From: Membranipora membranacea
Taxonomy: Eukaryota > Bryozoa > Gymnolaemata > Cheilostomatida > Membraniporidae
NCBI GenBank assembly: GCA_914767715.1
Contig: OU612065.1
Coordinates: 12,896,001 to 12,960,000, forward strand
Direction: 5' to 3'
DNA: 64,000 bases
In this document: one piece after another, positions 11,447-23,306 of the stretch
How the letters are laid out: each line of letters starts with the position of its first letter
Numbering within the stretch: the first letter of the stretch is position 1
Notes under the pieces: generated by a model
Told to the model about the DNA's origin: nothing
Databases searched by the model: none
What the model saw: only the letters and a program-made list of their open reading frames with translations
Position numbers and translations under genes: made by a program

Positions 11447-12602
11447 CATGTTCAATAATGCCTGTTCCTTATCTATCCCTTCTAAATGAAGGTAAAAGAG
11501 ATGTGATGTGGAATAGTGAATACTGGGAATTTTCCCAAGGAAAAAAGTCTCCTTGTGTTTAGCCTAGGCAGGTAAGAAATAAGACGGGAGTTATCAATTA
11601 CAACCCACAAAGGATATTGATTGCCTGTGTTCTGGAATATTAACAGTGTGTGGTTTTCCGATTTTTAATTCTAGGAAATTATCACAAGAGGGGACAACTT
11701 TGACTTTACTGGCATGATGAGGCAGGCATTGAACTCAATAGAACAATTCTGTGGGTAGGCATAATAAAAAAACCAAGCCGTAACAGCTTGATAAAACCAA
11801 GTGGTAAAATCTTGCTTGATCAAGGGTTTGGGACAAAGTTGCTGCGAACTCCCAGGTTTAATCGAGGCGCCGCTCTTACTCCTTGGTTTAATGGCAGAAG
11901 AAGAGTAAATGAAAAGTACCTTACCACACGAGTTTTCTCCCTTATTCAGCTGTAACGAGCTATGGAAATTTTACTCCCTCCTTGTTTGAACTTTTTTAAT
12001 TTTATGATATCTTTTACAACAAAAAGCGCTTACATGAAAGGCGCTTCTCATCTTGACCCGGTGTTATTTGTGATGACACAGTTATTCGGGAACGTGTCCA
12101 CTAAATAGACTCGTAGGTAGATGCAGGAATGCCTTATTTGAGACCTCGCTCCCTTTGGTAAATTTCCATTGTTTTGCAAAAGAATGTATACATCTTTTTA
12201 ATGTGTGGATTTTCCTGTAAGCCACAGACAACTATCATTGAAAATTATGTATATCAAGCTTATTATTGCCAAGTATCAGGCAAAACACTCAGTTGCTCTT
12301 GCTCATCATCATCTTTGATTCCATTAGATACTACACTTTTGTATTAATCTACATGTAATCTGTACATCAACTCTGTACATTGACTGTGTATTTTTTGTTT
12401 CACCATAAGACCACTGCAGCTCACATCTATAGAAACATCAGTATCTTCATGAACCAAGTTCTCTTACAGCAATACAATAAAACAGACTAACACAATTAAA
12501 CCAGAAAGGTCATCTTCATCCTAATAAAAGCATATATGTCATTAAAAAATGCCAAAATCTACCAAGCAGTAGAAATCAAAGTGTTCATATTTACAAAATC
12601 AT
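11447..12602. other. No recognised gene; contains probable BUD13 3' untranslated region
   Basis: No exon or repeat that I can support. The segment next to 12603 is downstream of the BUD13 stop. No AATAAA was seen close to the stop; an ATTAAA lies at 12197-12202 on the minus strand. Confidence 0.35.
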
Positions 12603-15233
12603 TTACATATCCTCAGTACTCCACTTATAAGCCTCAGAAGAGACAGCCTTCTTTTTAGATATCGATTGGAAATACTTCCTTTCAAATCCATTACCACGAT
12701 CCACACCATCCCACCTGTAGCCAGGTCTTATTCCAAATCTGTTTGGTTCCGGAGCTGGACCCTTATACTGGGGGTACCCTGAAACAATGAGTCAGATGCA
12801 ACAATTTAGACATTAAATATACATATCCAGTTCTGCTGGCAGAATAAATAGTTCACTTTCATTGATACTTGGAAGCATTTACCAATATGAGCCCAGTGAC
12901 TGATTGAAGCTGATTAGCCTGTCTTGAAACAAATTTCATAAAAAATAACTCTCGTTACTCACTCGGTCCTTTGTTTTTCTTATCTTTCTTCTTTTTCATG
13001 AATTCTAGCATAGGATCTCCTTCCCTGTCTATGTCTTTGAGATAAGAATCTCTATCAGCATCGTCTTTACCTCGGGCTAATGGTTTACTCATCTCATGTA
13101 CCATTTCAGCCACTCTGTCCTGCTCAGCCTTTCCTTGAGCCAAACTATATGATAATTGCAAAAAATGAGTATTGGGGAGTAAAACAAAGACTAATTCCAA
13201 CCATGTCTAAATGTTTTATCTATATTATGTGATGGTGGGTTTTCCCTAAAGTATTAAATATCTATAATCAAGTGATGCACTAGATTCTGAGAATAGATAC
13301 TTTTAAATAAGTCAACGGTTACATTCAGTTAAAGACTTGTGTGACATTTGTAACCAAATCTAAAATACCAACCCTGCTCCCCATTTGTCATATTTCTCCT
13401 GCCATTCGGCTTGCTTGGCATCATCAGCTTGTTTCTCAGACTGCCTATCCCTCTTCTTACCAGTCTTCTTATCTCTGAATACAGTCTCTGCATTCTTACC
13501 AAGCCGGTCATCGCCTATCTGTAATGATCAGTGCTTTGATGTACGAGTTGTCCATTACCAGATCAATGAGGGGATAACTCCCATATTGGAATGATATTTA
13601 ACAATAGATGCACAGCTTGTTTTGCAAAGCTTGTCAAGATAAAATCTAGGCTGGGTGTCCTTGACCACAATATAACATTACTATAATGTGTTGTTTCTGT
13701 CATATTTCACCAGTAATTTGTGATGTCAGATGAAAAATGCTAACAATATATATTAACTCATCCCAGTACTGGGAGCTGCAGACCACAATATTTATGTCTA
13801 ACAGCTGTTGCTGCACAGGGCACTAAACAGAGCATCCCCAGAATCACATCGCTTTTTTCATCCATAAATAAACATTGGCACTGTTAATGATAACTTACTT
13901 TGTTGAATTTTTCTATTTCCTTTAGTCGTAGTTTTTCGATTTCATTTTTCATAGCTTTGGCGGAAGACAAACCTGCGGCTTTACCAGATAATGTTTTGTT
14001 TGCTCTTTGTGGGGAGAGATCCCCGACACTGTCATTGTTGTGTGTCCTTTTCTTGGACATGTTGGAATTATCTCCCCGTTTTCTTGGAGGAGATTGATCA
14101 GAGTCACTATCTTTCCTCTGTCCTCTCCTTGGAGGTGACTGATCTGAGTCATATTGTTTCCGACGGACAGGGCTCTGATCGGAATCATCTATATTCTTAT
14201 TTTTTGGATTCTTATAGTCATGCTCCTTCCTTCTGTCTTCATGTCTCTCTCTCACGGGGCTTTGATCGGAATCATGTCGCCGCCTGCGGGGAGGCGAGTT
14301 ATCCGAGTCATCATTTTGCTGACGCCTACTTCTAGGTGGACTATTGTCAGAGTCCTGACCGGGACGTATATCAGGACTACTGTCAGAATCATGCCTCGCT
14401 CTGCGAGGTGGACTGTTATCAGAATTATGATGGTCTATTTGACTGTTAGAAGGGCTCTCACCAGAATCTGCAACAAATTCATAAGTCATCTCCATATATA
14501 TCACCGTCACAGTCATTCAGCTGTAGGAAATCATTACATAATTAGCACTGATGTCAGATAATATTATTCCAATAAAGTAATCACTCACCTGCAATCATTT
14601 TCTTCCATTTTTTGTTACTCGCAAACACTTCCATCTGTCTGATAACGTCAGGCCTTTCATCGATGACTTCTGCAATTGTTGGTGCCTCCTCTTCCTCTAG
14701 GTTGTATCCAAACTTTACTTTAGATAAGTCAATATCTTCATCCATTATCATAAGCCTACCAATGTTATGATGACAATGATTGGTCAGATCATGATCATCA
14801 GAAACAACACTCAACGTCAAAGAAACAATGTAATGTACTGACCAACAGCATTGTTTGTCGAAGTAATCTGATGATGACATGACCAACGCAACCTTTCAAA
14901 AACTATTCATTCCAATTTATCAGTATATTTTATGCCAACAAATAGCTTTGAGTTTGAGTGAATCAATCATACTGTTTCACTGTGAAGTCATCAGGTCAAA
15001 TAACAAAGCCATCCATTCTATACTATCCATCCATTCTCTACAAAGCTGGGGTGAGGTTGGTGGTCCAGATATTTAGGTAACATCAGCAAGTTAGATATTT
15101 GACTTTACCCTTTGGCTGCTTTTACAGAGCCCGGCACCTTCTTTTTTCTCCTCTTCTTTTTCGCTACATCAGCCACTACAGCGGGTCCTGACATATAGCG
15201 CTTCAGGTACTCTGCTTTAGAGAGTGCTGCCAT
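12603..15233 (-). CDS. BUD13: BUD13 homolog, splicing factor (RES complex)
   Basis: Six exons: 15233-15109, 14755-14589, 14467-13899, 13518-13373, 13144-12963 and 12778-12603, with consistent phases, giving 454 residues. The start [16 protein letters not shown] is the typical BUD13 N terminus. Exon 3 carries about eight DSDxSP(P/V)R repeats, the Arg/Ser-type low-complexity region of animal BUD13. The C terminus has the conserved [20 protein letters not shown] and [11 protein letters not shown], ending [11 protein letters not shown]13 works with SNIP1 (Pml1) and RBMX2 (Snu17) in the RES complex that helps the activated spliceosome and retention of pre-mRNA in the nucleus (established for the family). 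One donor, after 13373, is GTTGGT, a weak site. The gene is divergent from COMMD7. Confidence 0.95.
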
Positions 15234-16256
15234 GCTTGATCCTGAAAAATCATAATGTACAGATTGAGTAGCCTAAAGCAAATTGATATTATCAGAAAGA
15301 AAAGAAAGTAATTGGTATAAAGTTTCGAAAACAGACTGTAGAATCATTGCTATTGTTGCATCCAAACATATACGTTTCAAGTAGTAGGTTTTGATAGATT
15401 AATTGAGCAGACAGTTCAGTTTGGTCTTGAAGGTCACTCACAAACAAGTTACAACTACCCCTAAGCTACAACATGACATGCCGCCATGTGTGGTTGTACG
15501 CATTTAATGGTTTGGTCAATACATCCCAAATGACATTGGCTAACCCCAAGAGTGCCTCCAGACATATTATTCATATTGTAACTGTGTGCTCTGAATTGAT
15601 CATCCTATAAAGACAGACATACATACTAGCCATGGGAACATGGGGATTATCAACCGCTCCCAATCAGGCATGCAGCCTATTCTGTATCTAAGTCATGAGA
15701 CCCATGAAGAAAAATGGGACAGAAACAGTCCAAAACCCTAAACCCCATTGGTGAGGGACACAGAGTAGTGTAGTGAGAGTAAAAATACAAGTCACAAAGT
15801 GAGTGACAATTATAATAGTTTAAGTTTGATGATTGATCATGATGATGATGATGAGTGAATAATAAATATATGAATTGAATGAGCTGTGATATCCCTGATT
15901 TCCTTTCAATGGCAAACAAGTGATCTGTGCTGCTAGTGCTACTCCCAATTACTATAACACAACAGGATGTAATTATCATCTCTCCAAGGAATAATTATAA
16001 ATAAGATTTAAATATAGCATACCAAAATATTTTTCCCACTCAGCCAATTCCAAAAATGAATGTTGTTTGAGTTGTTGTAATAGACTGAGAAAACATGTAT
16101 ATTTTTATGAATATTGAACGGGACTGGTCAGAAATTCCACACTTGGTATTCAGCTTCTTAATTAATTTTCAGTCTACAAGGAAATTGAGAGGAGGGACCA
16201 GTCCTGTTCACAATCACAATTTGCTCTGCAAGCATCACAGTTTACCATTGCTAGCA
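15234..16256. promoter_or_regulatory. Divergent intergenic region between BUD13 and COMMD7
   Basis: About 1.0 kb separates the BUD13 start (minus) and the COMMD7 start (plus). A shared two-way promoter is likely from this layout; no TATA box or defined motif was recognised. The COMMD7 frame stays open back to about 16095, so 5' untranslated sequence or a longer N terminus may overlap the right edge. Confidence 0.35.
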
Positions 16257-19200
16257 ATGACAGGGAGTAGCATAAACCAACAATTATGCCAGTCATTTAA
16301 GCTACTGAATGACTTGAAACAAGAGGTAACTACCTTCTATATCATTCAGGTGTTTACAACTAAAAATGCAGATCACATACATATATATAATCACCGCATC
16401 TCTCTGAATTAATTAGATGCTAAAGTAGCATCTTCATCTTTGGTATAGAGTTTAATGCCTCCATTGACCTATCTAATGAAAGGATTATCACAGGTTGGTT
16501 TAGAGCAGGTTGTATTGTATGTTGATATAATTGCAAATTTAGTAAATGCAAACCTGCAGCTTACATTGTAGTGAAGATCACAGGCTTAGCAAAGTTAGAT
16601 AATCTGTGTGTAACAGTAGATGCCCATGTTGCAAAGAATGATTACAATCAAACCTGCATAACCAAAGAACTTTCCCGGTGAGTAATTTGGGTATGGGTTT
16701 ACCTCGTCAAGACCAAAATAGCCTGAGGTTCAGAGTAAGTAATTGTACAAACCCACTGCCGTCAAGGATCTTGCCACTCCTCCTTTAAAACTGATCCGTC
16801 AAAAAGAAGTAGGCCTACAAAGTAGTAATTATCAATTTAACAATAATATTAACAAAGTTAGCCCCCCGCTATGTGTCGTTGAGACATTGTCATTTTACCA
16901 AGCCAAATGAAATAATTATTTCATCAAATCAGAAGCTGTCATTTGGAGCAAAGAAAATAATATGGGCAGGAGCATAAAAAAATCACTTACTAGATAGTCC
17001 TAACAACAAACTTTGGGACTTCAATCCTTCTCATCACCACACAACCGCCTATCATTATGATATTACACACTTACACATACCTTATTTGTTTAATACTTAT
17101 TCCTCTAATCTTATGCAGGTATTCTTGGATTTGTTAGCAGTTTCTCAATCCACTGATTTATCATCAGCTGTAAGTACAGAAGAACACTTTTCGTTTGGAA
17201 ATTCTAAGCTTGGCGATGTTTGATAACATTAATTTTATTTCATGGGTTATCTTTGGCATCTTTGATACATTTCGGCTTAAATGTGCCGTTCATGATATTA
17301 CTTCTCCAGCCACAATGTTACATTTTTTTCCCTCTGTCTCACATAGAATCAAGTCGGAAAAACTTGGTTGCACTCAAAATCCGTCAATGATTCAAATAAA
17401 AAATCCAATGAGAAAAAAAAACATGCTTTAGTTGTGGTTCATCCATTTAATTACTTACAATGTATAAGTAAGTCACGTCTCGTGAATACATTTATTTCCA
17501 GGCTTACGCTGATGACTCGACAGAGGCAATTGCTCTCAAGCACAATATCAGTGTACAGAAACTCAAACAAGCCGTAGCTAGCCTGAATTCAACATTAAAA
17601 GGTGAGCTCACATCATTTTAATTTTTTTCCCATCACGTCAGGAGAAACTTGTTACATGTCTCACTTGTTAAATTTATATCAAGCTTCAATTGATCTGAAT
17701 GTTTACCTGTTATATCTATTCAGGTGCGTTGGGCCAAAATATGGAAAATGCTGATATCCATGGACACTTCTCTAACGTTGGCTTTGATGAACAGAAATGT
17801 CAGATACTTGCTTCTCTGGTAAGAATTACATCTACTTCAGTTTCACATGATATAAGAGAAATTTGAAAAATTCCATTGTTTTTAATGAATGCCCATGCAC
17901 AAAATAATGATCCTGCATTCATTTTACAGTGTCATGTAAACAATGGAAGCGAAGATTCTAACACCCTCTCATCATTCAGCAGTGCTACTGGTGTAGAACT
18001 GAAGCAGCTGGTGGATATGGATTGGAAGTTTGGTGGTAAGCAATGCTGTTATATTGTATAACATGTATTATTGAGTCAAATTTGAGACAATCTCTTAAAA
18101 ATTGTGCAAACTTCTTGTAATTTATCATATCATGCCAAAGATCACTGCTTTCGAAATGTTGATATTGAATGGAATGTGAATGTGAGATACAGATAACCTG
18201 TTCTTATTCTCACACATTTTTTTCATGCGGTTGATGAGAATTAAATTACCATCACTTCGCTCAAAAATAATTGTGCCTTCCAAATCATGTGGTACCCCAC
18301 TGTGCATGAGCAAACCAGAATATTAGGGATGATAAAGTAATTTAAACATTTTGTTCAAAAAAGCGTTGTTTATGAAATCTTTTCTGTCAAACTCGATAAG
18401 TACAAATATGCAGACTATTTGTTAAGATATTGTCCTTTCATACACATTGAGAAGACAACTACTAATCATTGGTAACTCATAACTTTTTGTGTCGTAGTCA
18501 AAATAATACCGCACATGTTTTGATAGGATTTTCACTTTAGCTCCTTTCTGAGGCTTTGATATAAAGGCGTCTCAATTAGATCTCTCTGTGAATGTGAGAA
18601 TTTGACTGTTTGACCTTGGGCACCGAACGTCAACTGAATAGGATTTTGATTGAGTTTTATTTTGATTATGATGCAGCTGCAAAAAAGGTAGTTGCACCTC
18701 CTTGTCTCCTTTGATTTGTAAATAGGCTCTCTTCCACTTGATAGTATTCTCTGTGCTTGAGGCTGGAGCAGGTACCCTCAGCTGACACTTACATTATTAT
18801 TAACTAACTCTTTGTATTCTATTTCACGAGTAACGTGGACTTCACACTTTAGTGTGAAAATTGTGACTACATTATTGTTAAGGTGTAGCTAGACAGGCCC
18901 ACGAAATCGCGTTGTTCATGCCAAACCACGCCGTTGGGCATGCTAACGATGCGTCTTTTCAAAGACCAGCATGTTCGTGTTGTTAACCACGTTGTGAACC
19001 TACGCTTCTGTCATTGGCCAGTTGGTACAATAGAGCGTATTTAAATGGTCATTACTCCTTACTCATTGGTCATGGCTCATTGGTCACTCAGCAATGTTGT
19101 CACAAGGTAAGAAAAGTGGGTGTGTTTAGCCTATGAAGACACGCCCACCACGCGTGGGAAGACAATTCTACTCATTTCGTGGGCTCATGGAGCAAGGACT

Positions 19201-22038
19201 TTATAGTGTTGCAGCTATTAAACAGGTAGAATATTTGCCCATAAGTGTAAGGAATAGTTACTGGCATTATAAACAAAGGAATTAAATGCTGGCCAACTCC
19301 ACAAAACAAAGTGAGTGTGTTAAACCCCAGCTTACAAGCAATAGGATTACTTAGCTTTTGTCTTCACACAGTGCTGTTGCCAAATCCATGCAGATGCGCT
19401 TTCTGCCTCATGTACTATGCTTTTTGTGGCTTGTTTGAGTTCTCTGTCCGACAGCCCAACTCTAGTCAGAAATTTGGTAGCTGATCTAGCCATGAATCCA
19501 CGGCAGCCAACTTCCACTGCGAATAATTCGCAATTCCAACCTTTGTCTTGGCATTGTGTCACCAGATCTTCGTCATTTAACTTAAACTTACAATGATTGT
19601 GTCACCCTTCTTGGCAAATCTCCAGGATTTATCGATTAAAATCTGGTACCAGACTGTTACAATGACTTGGTGGAATTTAACTGTGCAACAACCCTTGTCA
19701 AGTTCATCAGATGATTATCTTGGTCAGCATGTACATTCCGTTAAAATAATTAATATTCAAGTCATACAAAATACTATGCTGACCTTAAAGGCCAAGCCCA
19801 ATGAAGTTCTAACTTACTGTATGTTTTTCATGAGGTTCTAAGCTCTCATTTGAGCCATTGGACAAAACTCTACACCTACCACAGGCAGATCTTTTGATGC
19901 TCAAAGCTGATGCTTTATGAAAACAGCCATGGTCCCAGCTCATGACGTCACAAGCAGTGTTTTCTTAAATTACTGTGATACCGGATAAATTTAAATTTAG
20001 TTAGTAGGCCTACATGTATGTATTGAACTTGAAAAAAATGTATTGCTGGCCAGAGTATTTTCAATCAATGCTCAACGATAACATATAGAAACTTGTTGTC
20101 TCATAGTAGTCAAGTCATACCTCACTCATAGCCTTCATATTCTTATCTCATGAGTCACACATTCTTTACTACTCATGCCTACGTAGTTTCAAGTGGCTAT
20201 CTAGTGAGACTCATTCTCAATGAATGAGAGTTGTCAAGCCTGAGAAGCCCATTGCATAGGACTTAGTAACATACCTGATTTTTTCTGACAAAACGCCTCC
20301 AGGCATTGAATAAGTTTGTAACTTTTGGGAAGCTCTGACAGAGCAATACAAATGTTTGGGGAGTGATGGTACAGATCCCCTCAAAAACTTTGGAATGAGT
20401 GAATAAGATATCAGGCTACAATCGCCTTAATTTTTATTGGACATTTTTGCTAGGAACAATCAAATAACAATGAATAATACAAACAGTAAAACCCATTAGT
20501 GGCAAATGTTAAACACTATCTATGACATCGGAAGGTCAAGGACATTTAAATGGTTTCTCAATGTGACTGAATTTATTGACTGTTTGATGGAGATGTCATC
20601 TTTGAGCATCAGCAGATCTGGTTGTGGTAGGTGTAGAATCTTGTTCTATGGCTCATCTTAAAGCTCATCACCTAAAGTAAAACATGACAACACTTAGAAC
20701 TTGGCCTTTAAGTGTTCGTAGCAAAGGGAACAAGTCAAGTAATAAATGTTTTGCTTGAATCTTCCATCACTTAGTCAGAATACAAGTAATAACACCCAGA
20801 GTATTCAAAGCGGAGTGGTGGTGTAATATTTAGGTCAATTGAATGATCAAGTTCTGAAATTGAAAAATGCATTTGCTAATAATTACATCATGGCTCAATG
20901 TATTACAAGGTGCATGACGTTGAGTAAATATAAGGTCTAAAATGAGCTACCTTGAAACACTGGCTAGACTTATATATTATATGATGTTTAGTTTAGCATA
21001 TTATCAGATCCGATATTACCATGTGATAATAAAGATGGATCAACAATGGTATATTATGTTATGTATACATATTATGTATGAGTTATATCAAACTTATATT
21101 CATCTAATGTGTTTTTTTAGTGACAGCTGCGAGCAGTGAGTTAGATAGAGTTGGTGCTACATTCTTACAACTTCAGCTGAAGGTGCTGAATGCCGCTGGC
21201 CGTATCGACCATCTTAATATGGGTGAGAAATCAGATCACTAAACACACTGATATGAATAAATCAGTTATTTTACAATCTCTTCTATAGGACGTGATGCAC
21301 TCCATATGCCATTTCTTACAATGCTTTTTTAACCAAACATTTCCGGTTTCTTTTCTTAGTTCATGGACAAATTTTCTTTTATAATTGATACGTTATCAAT
21401 CAGTATCATCATTGCCATGACTATTCTGTTCAATTACTGAAATGGCTATGATATACTTTCCATCCCACCTCTGAGGATAACCATTATACCTGAAATTAGT
21501 CACTGCAATCAAGGTCTTATTGAACAGGAACTCTAGTAAGAGGATTTTGTTGCGCACATTGTTGTTTAGAAGTGCATTAGTTCAATTTGAGTTTAGAATT
21601 ATGTTAGGGAAATTTTCAATAAAATTTGGGTGTTATGAAATCTGAATTTAATTGAAACCTTATAAGGGGATCTCACAAGAAGCATACCATTATCAGAGAG
21701 ACACTGTTACGATGAGTCTAAAGGACACTCCACCCTTTTTGAATGTGATTAAAAATTAAGCGCATTAACTTCAAAGAGATTTCACCAGGTGATTACAGAG
21801 ACTGGGATATTTTTATGGGAATTTTATTCAATTGGGAGATCGTTTCTGAGCATGATATGTGTGCATACTCAGCATGTAAAAAGCATGGGTAGGTATTCAG
21901 ACATTGTGCCCTCACAGCTATCATCAATATTTTTCACAATAATTGCTTTGTCCTCTTGTAGAATTGTCCTTGTCACAGTTTTATAATTTCCTTCATGAGT
22001 TGGAAAAGACGAAGGCTAGCCTGGAGTTTCTCACCTGA
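16257..22038 (+). CDS. COMMD7: COMM domain-containing protein 7
   Basis: Seven exons: 16257-16325, 17119-17169, 17502-17601, 17724-17818, 17930-18035, 21121-21222 and 21962-22038. Phases match and give 199 residues; human COMMD7 is 200. Exon 1 reads MTGSSINQQLCQSFKLLNDL. The C-terminal COMM domain has LVDMDWKFGVTAASSELDRV and ELSLSQFYNFLHELEKTKAS, very close to COMMD7 (DMEWKFGVT, LPQFYSFLHEME in human). COMMD proteins form the Commander complex in endosomal recycling and also affect NF-kappaB and cullin ligases (family knowledge). The start at 16257 is chosen because it gives the family length; an in-frame ATG also exists at 16095. The 3.1 kb intron 18036-21120 holds a 927 bp TTAA-flanked element and a retroelement fragment. 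Confidence 0.9.
19347..19562 (-). mobile_element. Retroelement-like ORF fragment (C-terminal tail)
   Basis: A 71-codon open frame reads KGWNCELFAVEVGCRGFMA, then a Leu/Arg-rich stretch and EAESASAWIWQQHCVK. From memory, the pattern GW..-(P/A)VEVGCRGF-...-AE.AS.W(L/I)W is the C-terminal tail of many metazoan reverse transcriptase-type polyproteins. No reverse transcriptase core is seen nearby, so it is a truncated relic within the COMMD7 intron. The name of the element clade is not known to me. Confidence 0.5.
19785..20711. mobile_element. 927 bp TTAA-flanked element with long inverted ends
   Basis: Both sides carry TTAA (19785-19788 and 20708-20711). The ends AGGCCAAG and CTTGGCCT are inverse, and similarity continues inward for about 130 bp on each side (TTCTAA, CTACACCTACCACA, CAGATCT, GATGCTCAAAG). 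There is no long open frame inside, so it is non-autonomous. The TTAA flank and AGG start match the shorter MITE family in this window, suggesting the same transposase class (inferred). Confidence 0.8.
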
Positions 22039-22134
22039 AAGAAATGAGGGATGGACTGCAGCTATTATTTATTATCTTGTCTATGAGCATTATTAGCCTG
22101 AGTATTAGAAATTTTCTCATCAGATTCCTGTGTT

Positions 22135-22506
22135 TGGGCATTCTGCGCATGCTCAGCTCTGGGCATGAGCTGATCTCTGCAAAATTGAGCCTCGGAATTC
22201 CGAAGCCATCTGATTGGCTACCTGCTCTGGTGGTATGCTCTTCAATGCGTGCGGAATTAATATTGATAGTTATTCTCTCTTGTCACTATTAGCTGATTTT
22301 TATTGGCAGTTCATGCAGGGGCTATCCCATTCTCCCTGACCAAATTTTCTCTCAGGACCTAGACTAAACTCATTGTTCTTGCACATGCGCAATTTAAAGT
22401 CACGCATGATTTATACTTAGCCTTACGACATCTTCTTTGTGGTAACTATAGCCTAGTTTATCAGTGATCTACATGCCCAGTCAGATCACGAGAGTCAGTA
22501 TGGTGT
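22135..22506 (+). repeat. Dispersed repeat, copy A (inverted relative to 37808-38176)
   Basis: About 370 bp running from TTCTGCGCATGCTCAGCTCT to GATCACGAGAGTCAGTATGG. The reverse complement is found at 37808-38176 with moderate divergence and small gaps. The ends are not inverse to each other, so it does not look like a MITE. It begins about 100 bp after the COMMD7 stop and may lie in its 3' untranslated region. Confidence 0.8.
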
Positions 22507-23306
22507 TTGGGCTTTGAAAAAAATATGTCTTCCAACTTCAAAGTTTTTGTAATGTTGCCCGAGATATTATTCATTTTCTCAGGTAATATTTGAGGTCGAA
22601 CCATATATGTTTTGTTATCCGTTTCAATCAAGTGAAGTGCACACACTCATTTTCCCTCACTAGCAAACTGGAAAAGTGAATTCTATTTGCAATATCCTTG
22701 TGCATTATTTGAAACCTCATTGCGATCAATTCTTAATCATAGCTGATTATTGATATCATATACAAATACATGTATACTTTGCCAGATGTCAGTTTCCGTA
22801 TTTATTTAAAATATCAATGAGCCAAACCTTAAATTTGTTTTGCCTAATGCATTTCTTGAATAATAATAAATAAGCCTTTCCCATTAGCGGATCAGTATAA
22901 TTCATATCCAGCATACACTATCTTGATGGGCTACTCAAACCACCTGGTCAATTTCTAGAGAAGTTAGATTAAATACATATATTACCGGTTCTTGTGGGAA
23001 GTCAATATTTACGATGGTAATTCAAAAGTGAAGTATGGATTACTTGGCAAAGGTAATAGTGATAATTACTTGAAAAACATAGACAGGTAGCTTGTTCTTA
23101 TTTTGTTTGTTTACAATTTCCACTTAACTAGAGAATCTCTATAAAAATAAGCTCAAGTGCATGATAACTTGCGCTAATTCAACCTCTTCAAAATATTTTT
23201 TTGGGTTTCAAATTGATATAAAGGAAGCTTAGTCACAATACAATGTACTATATGGCTTTTGCCAACATGGAATTGAAAACTGCGCCGATAATATTTTGTA
23301 CTGCAT

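Noticed and set aside
13900-14561. Plus-strand open frames opposite BUD13 exon 3
   Set aside because: They are antisense shadows of the DSDxSPPR repeat region, which is coding on the minus strand.
18880-19330. Possible transposon segment with CCCACGAAAT at both ends in inverse order
   Set aside because: Only about 10 bp pair and no target duplication was found; support is too weak to call an element.
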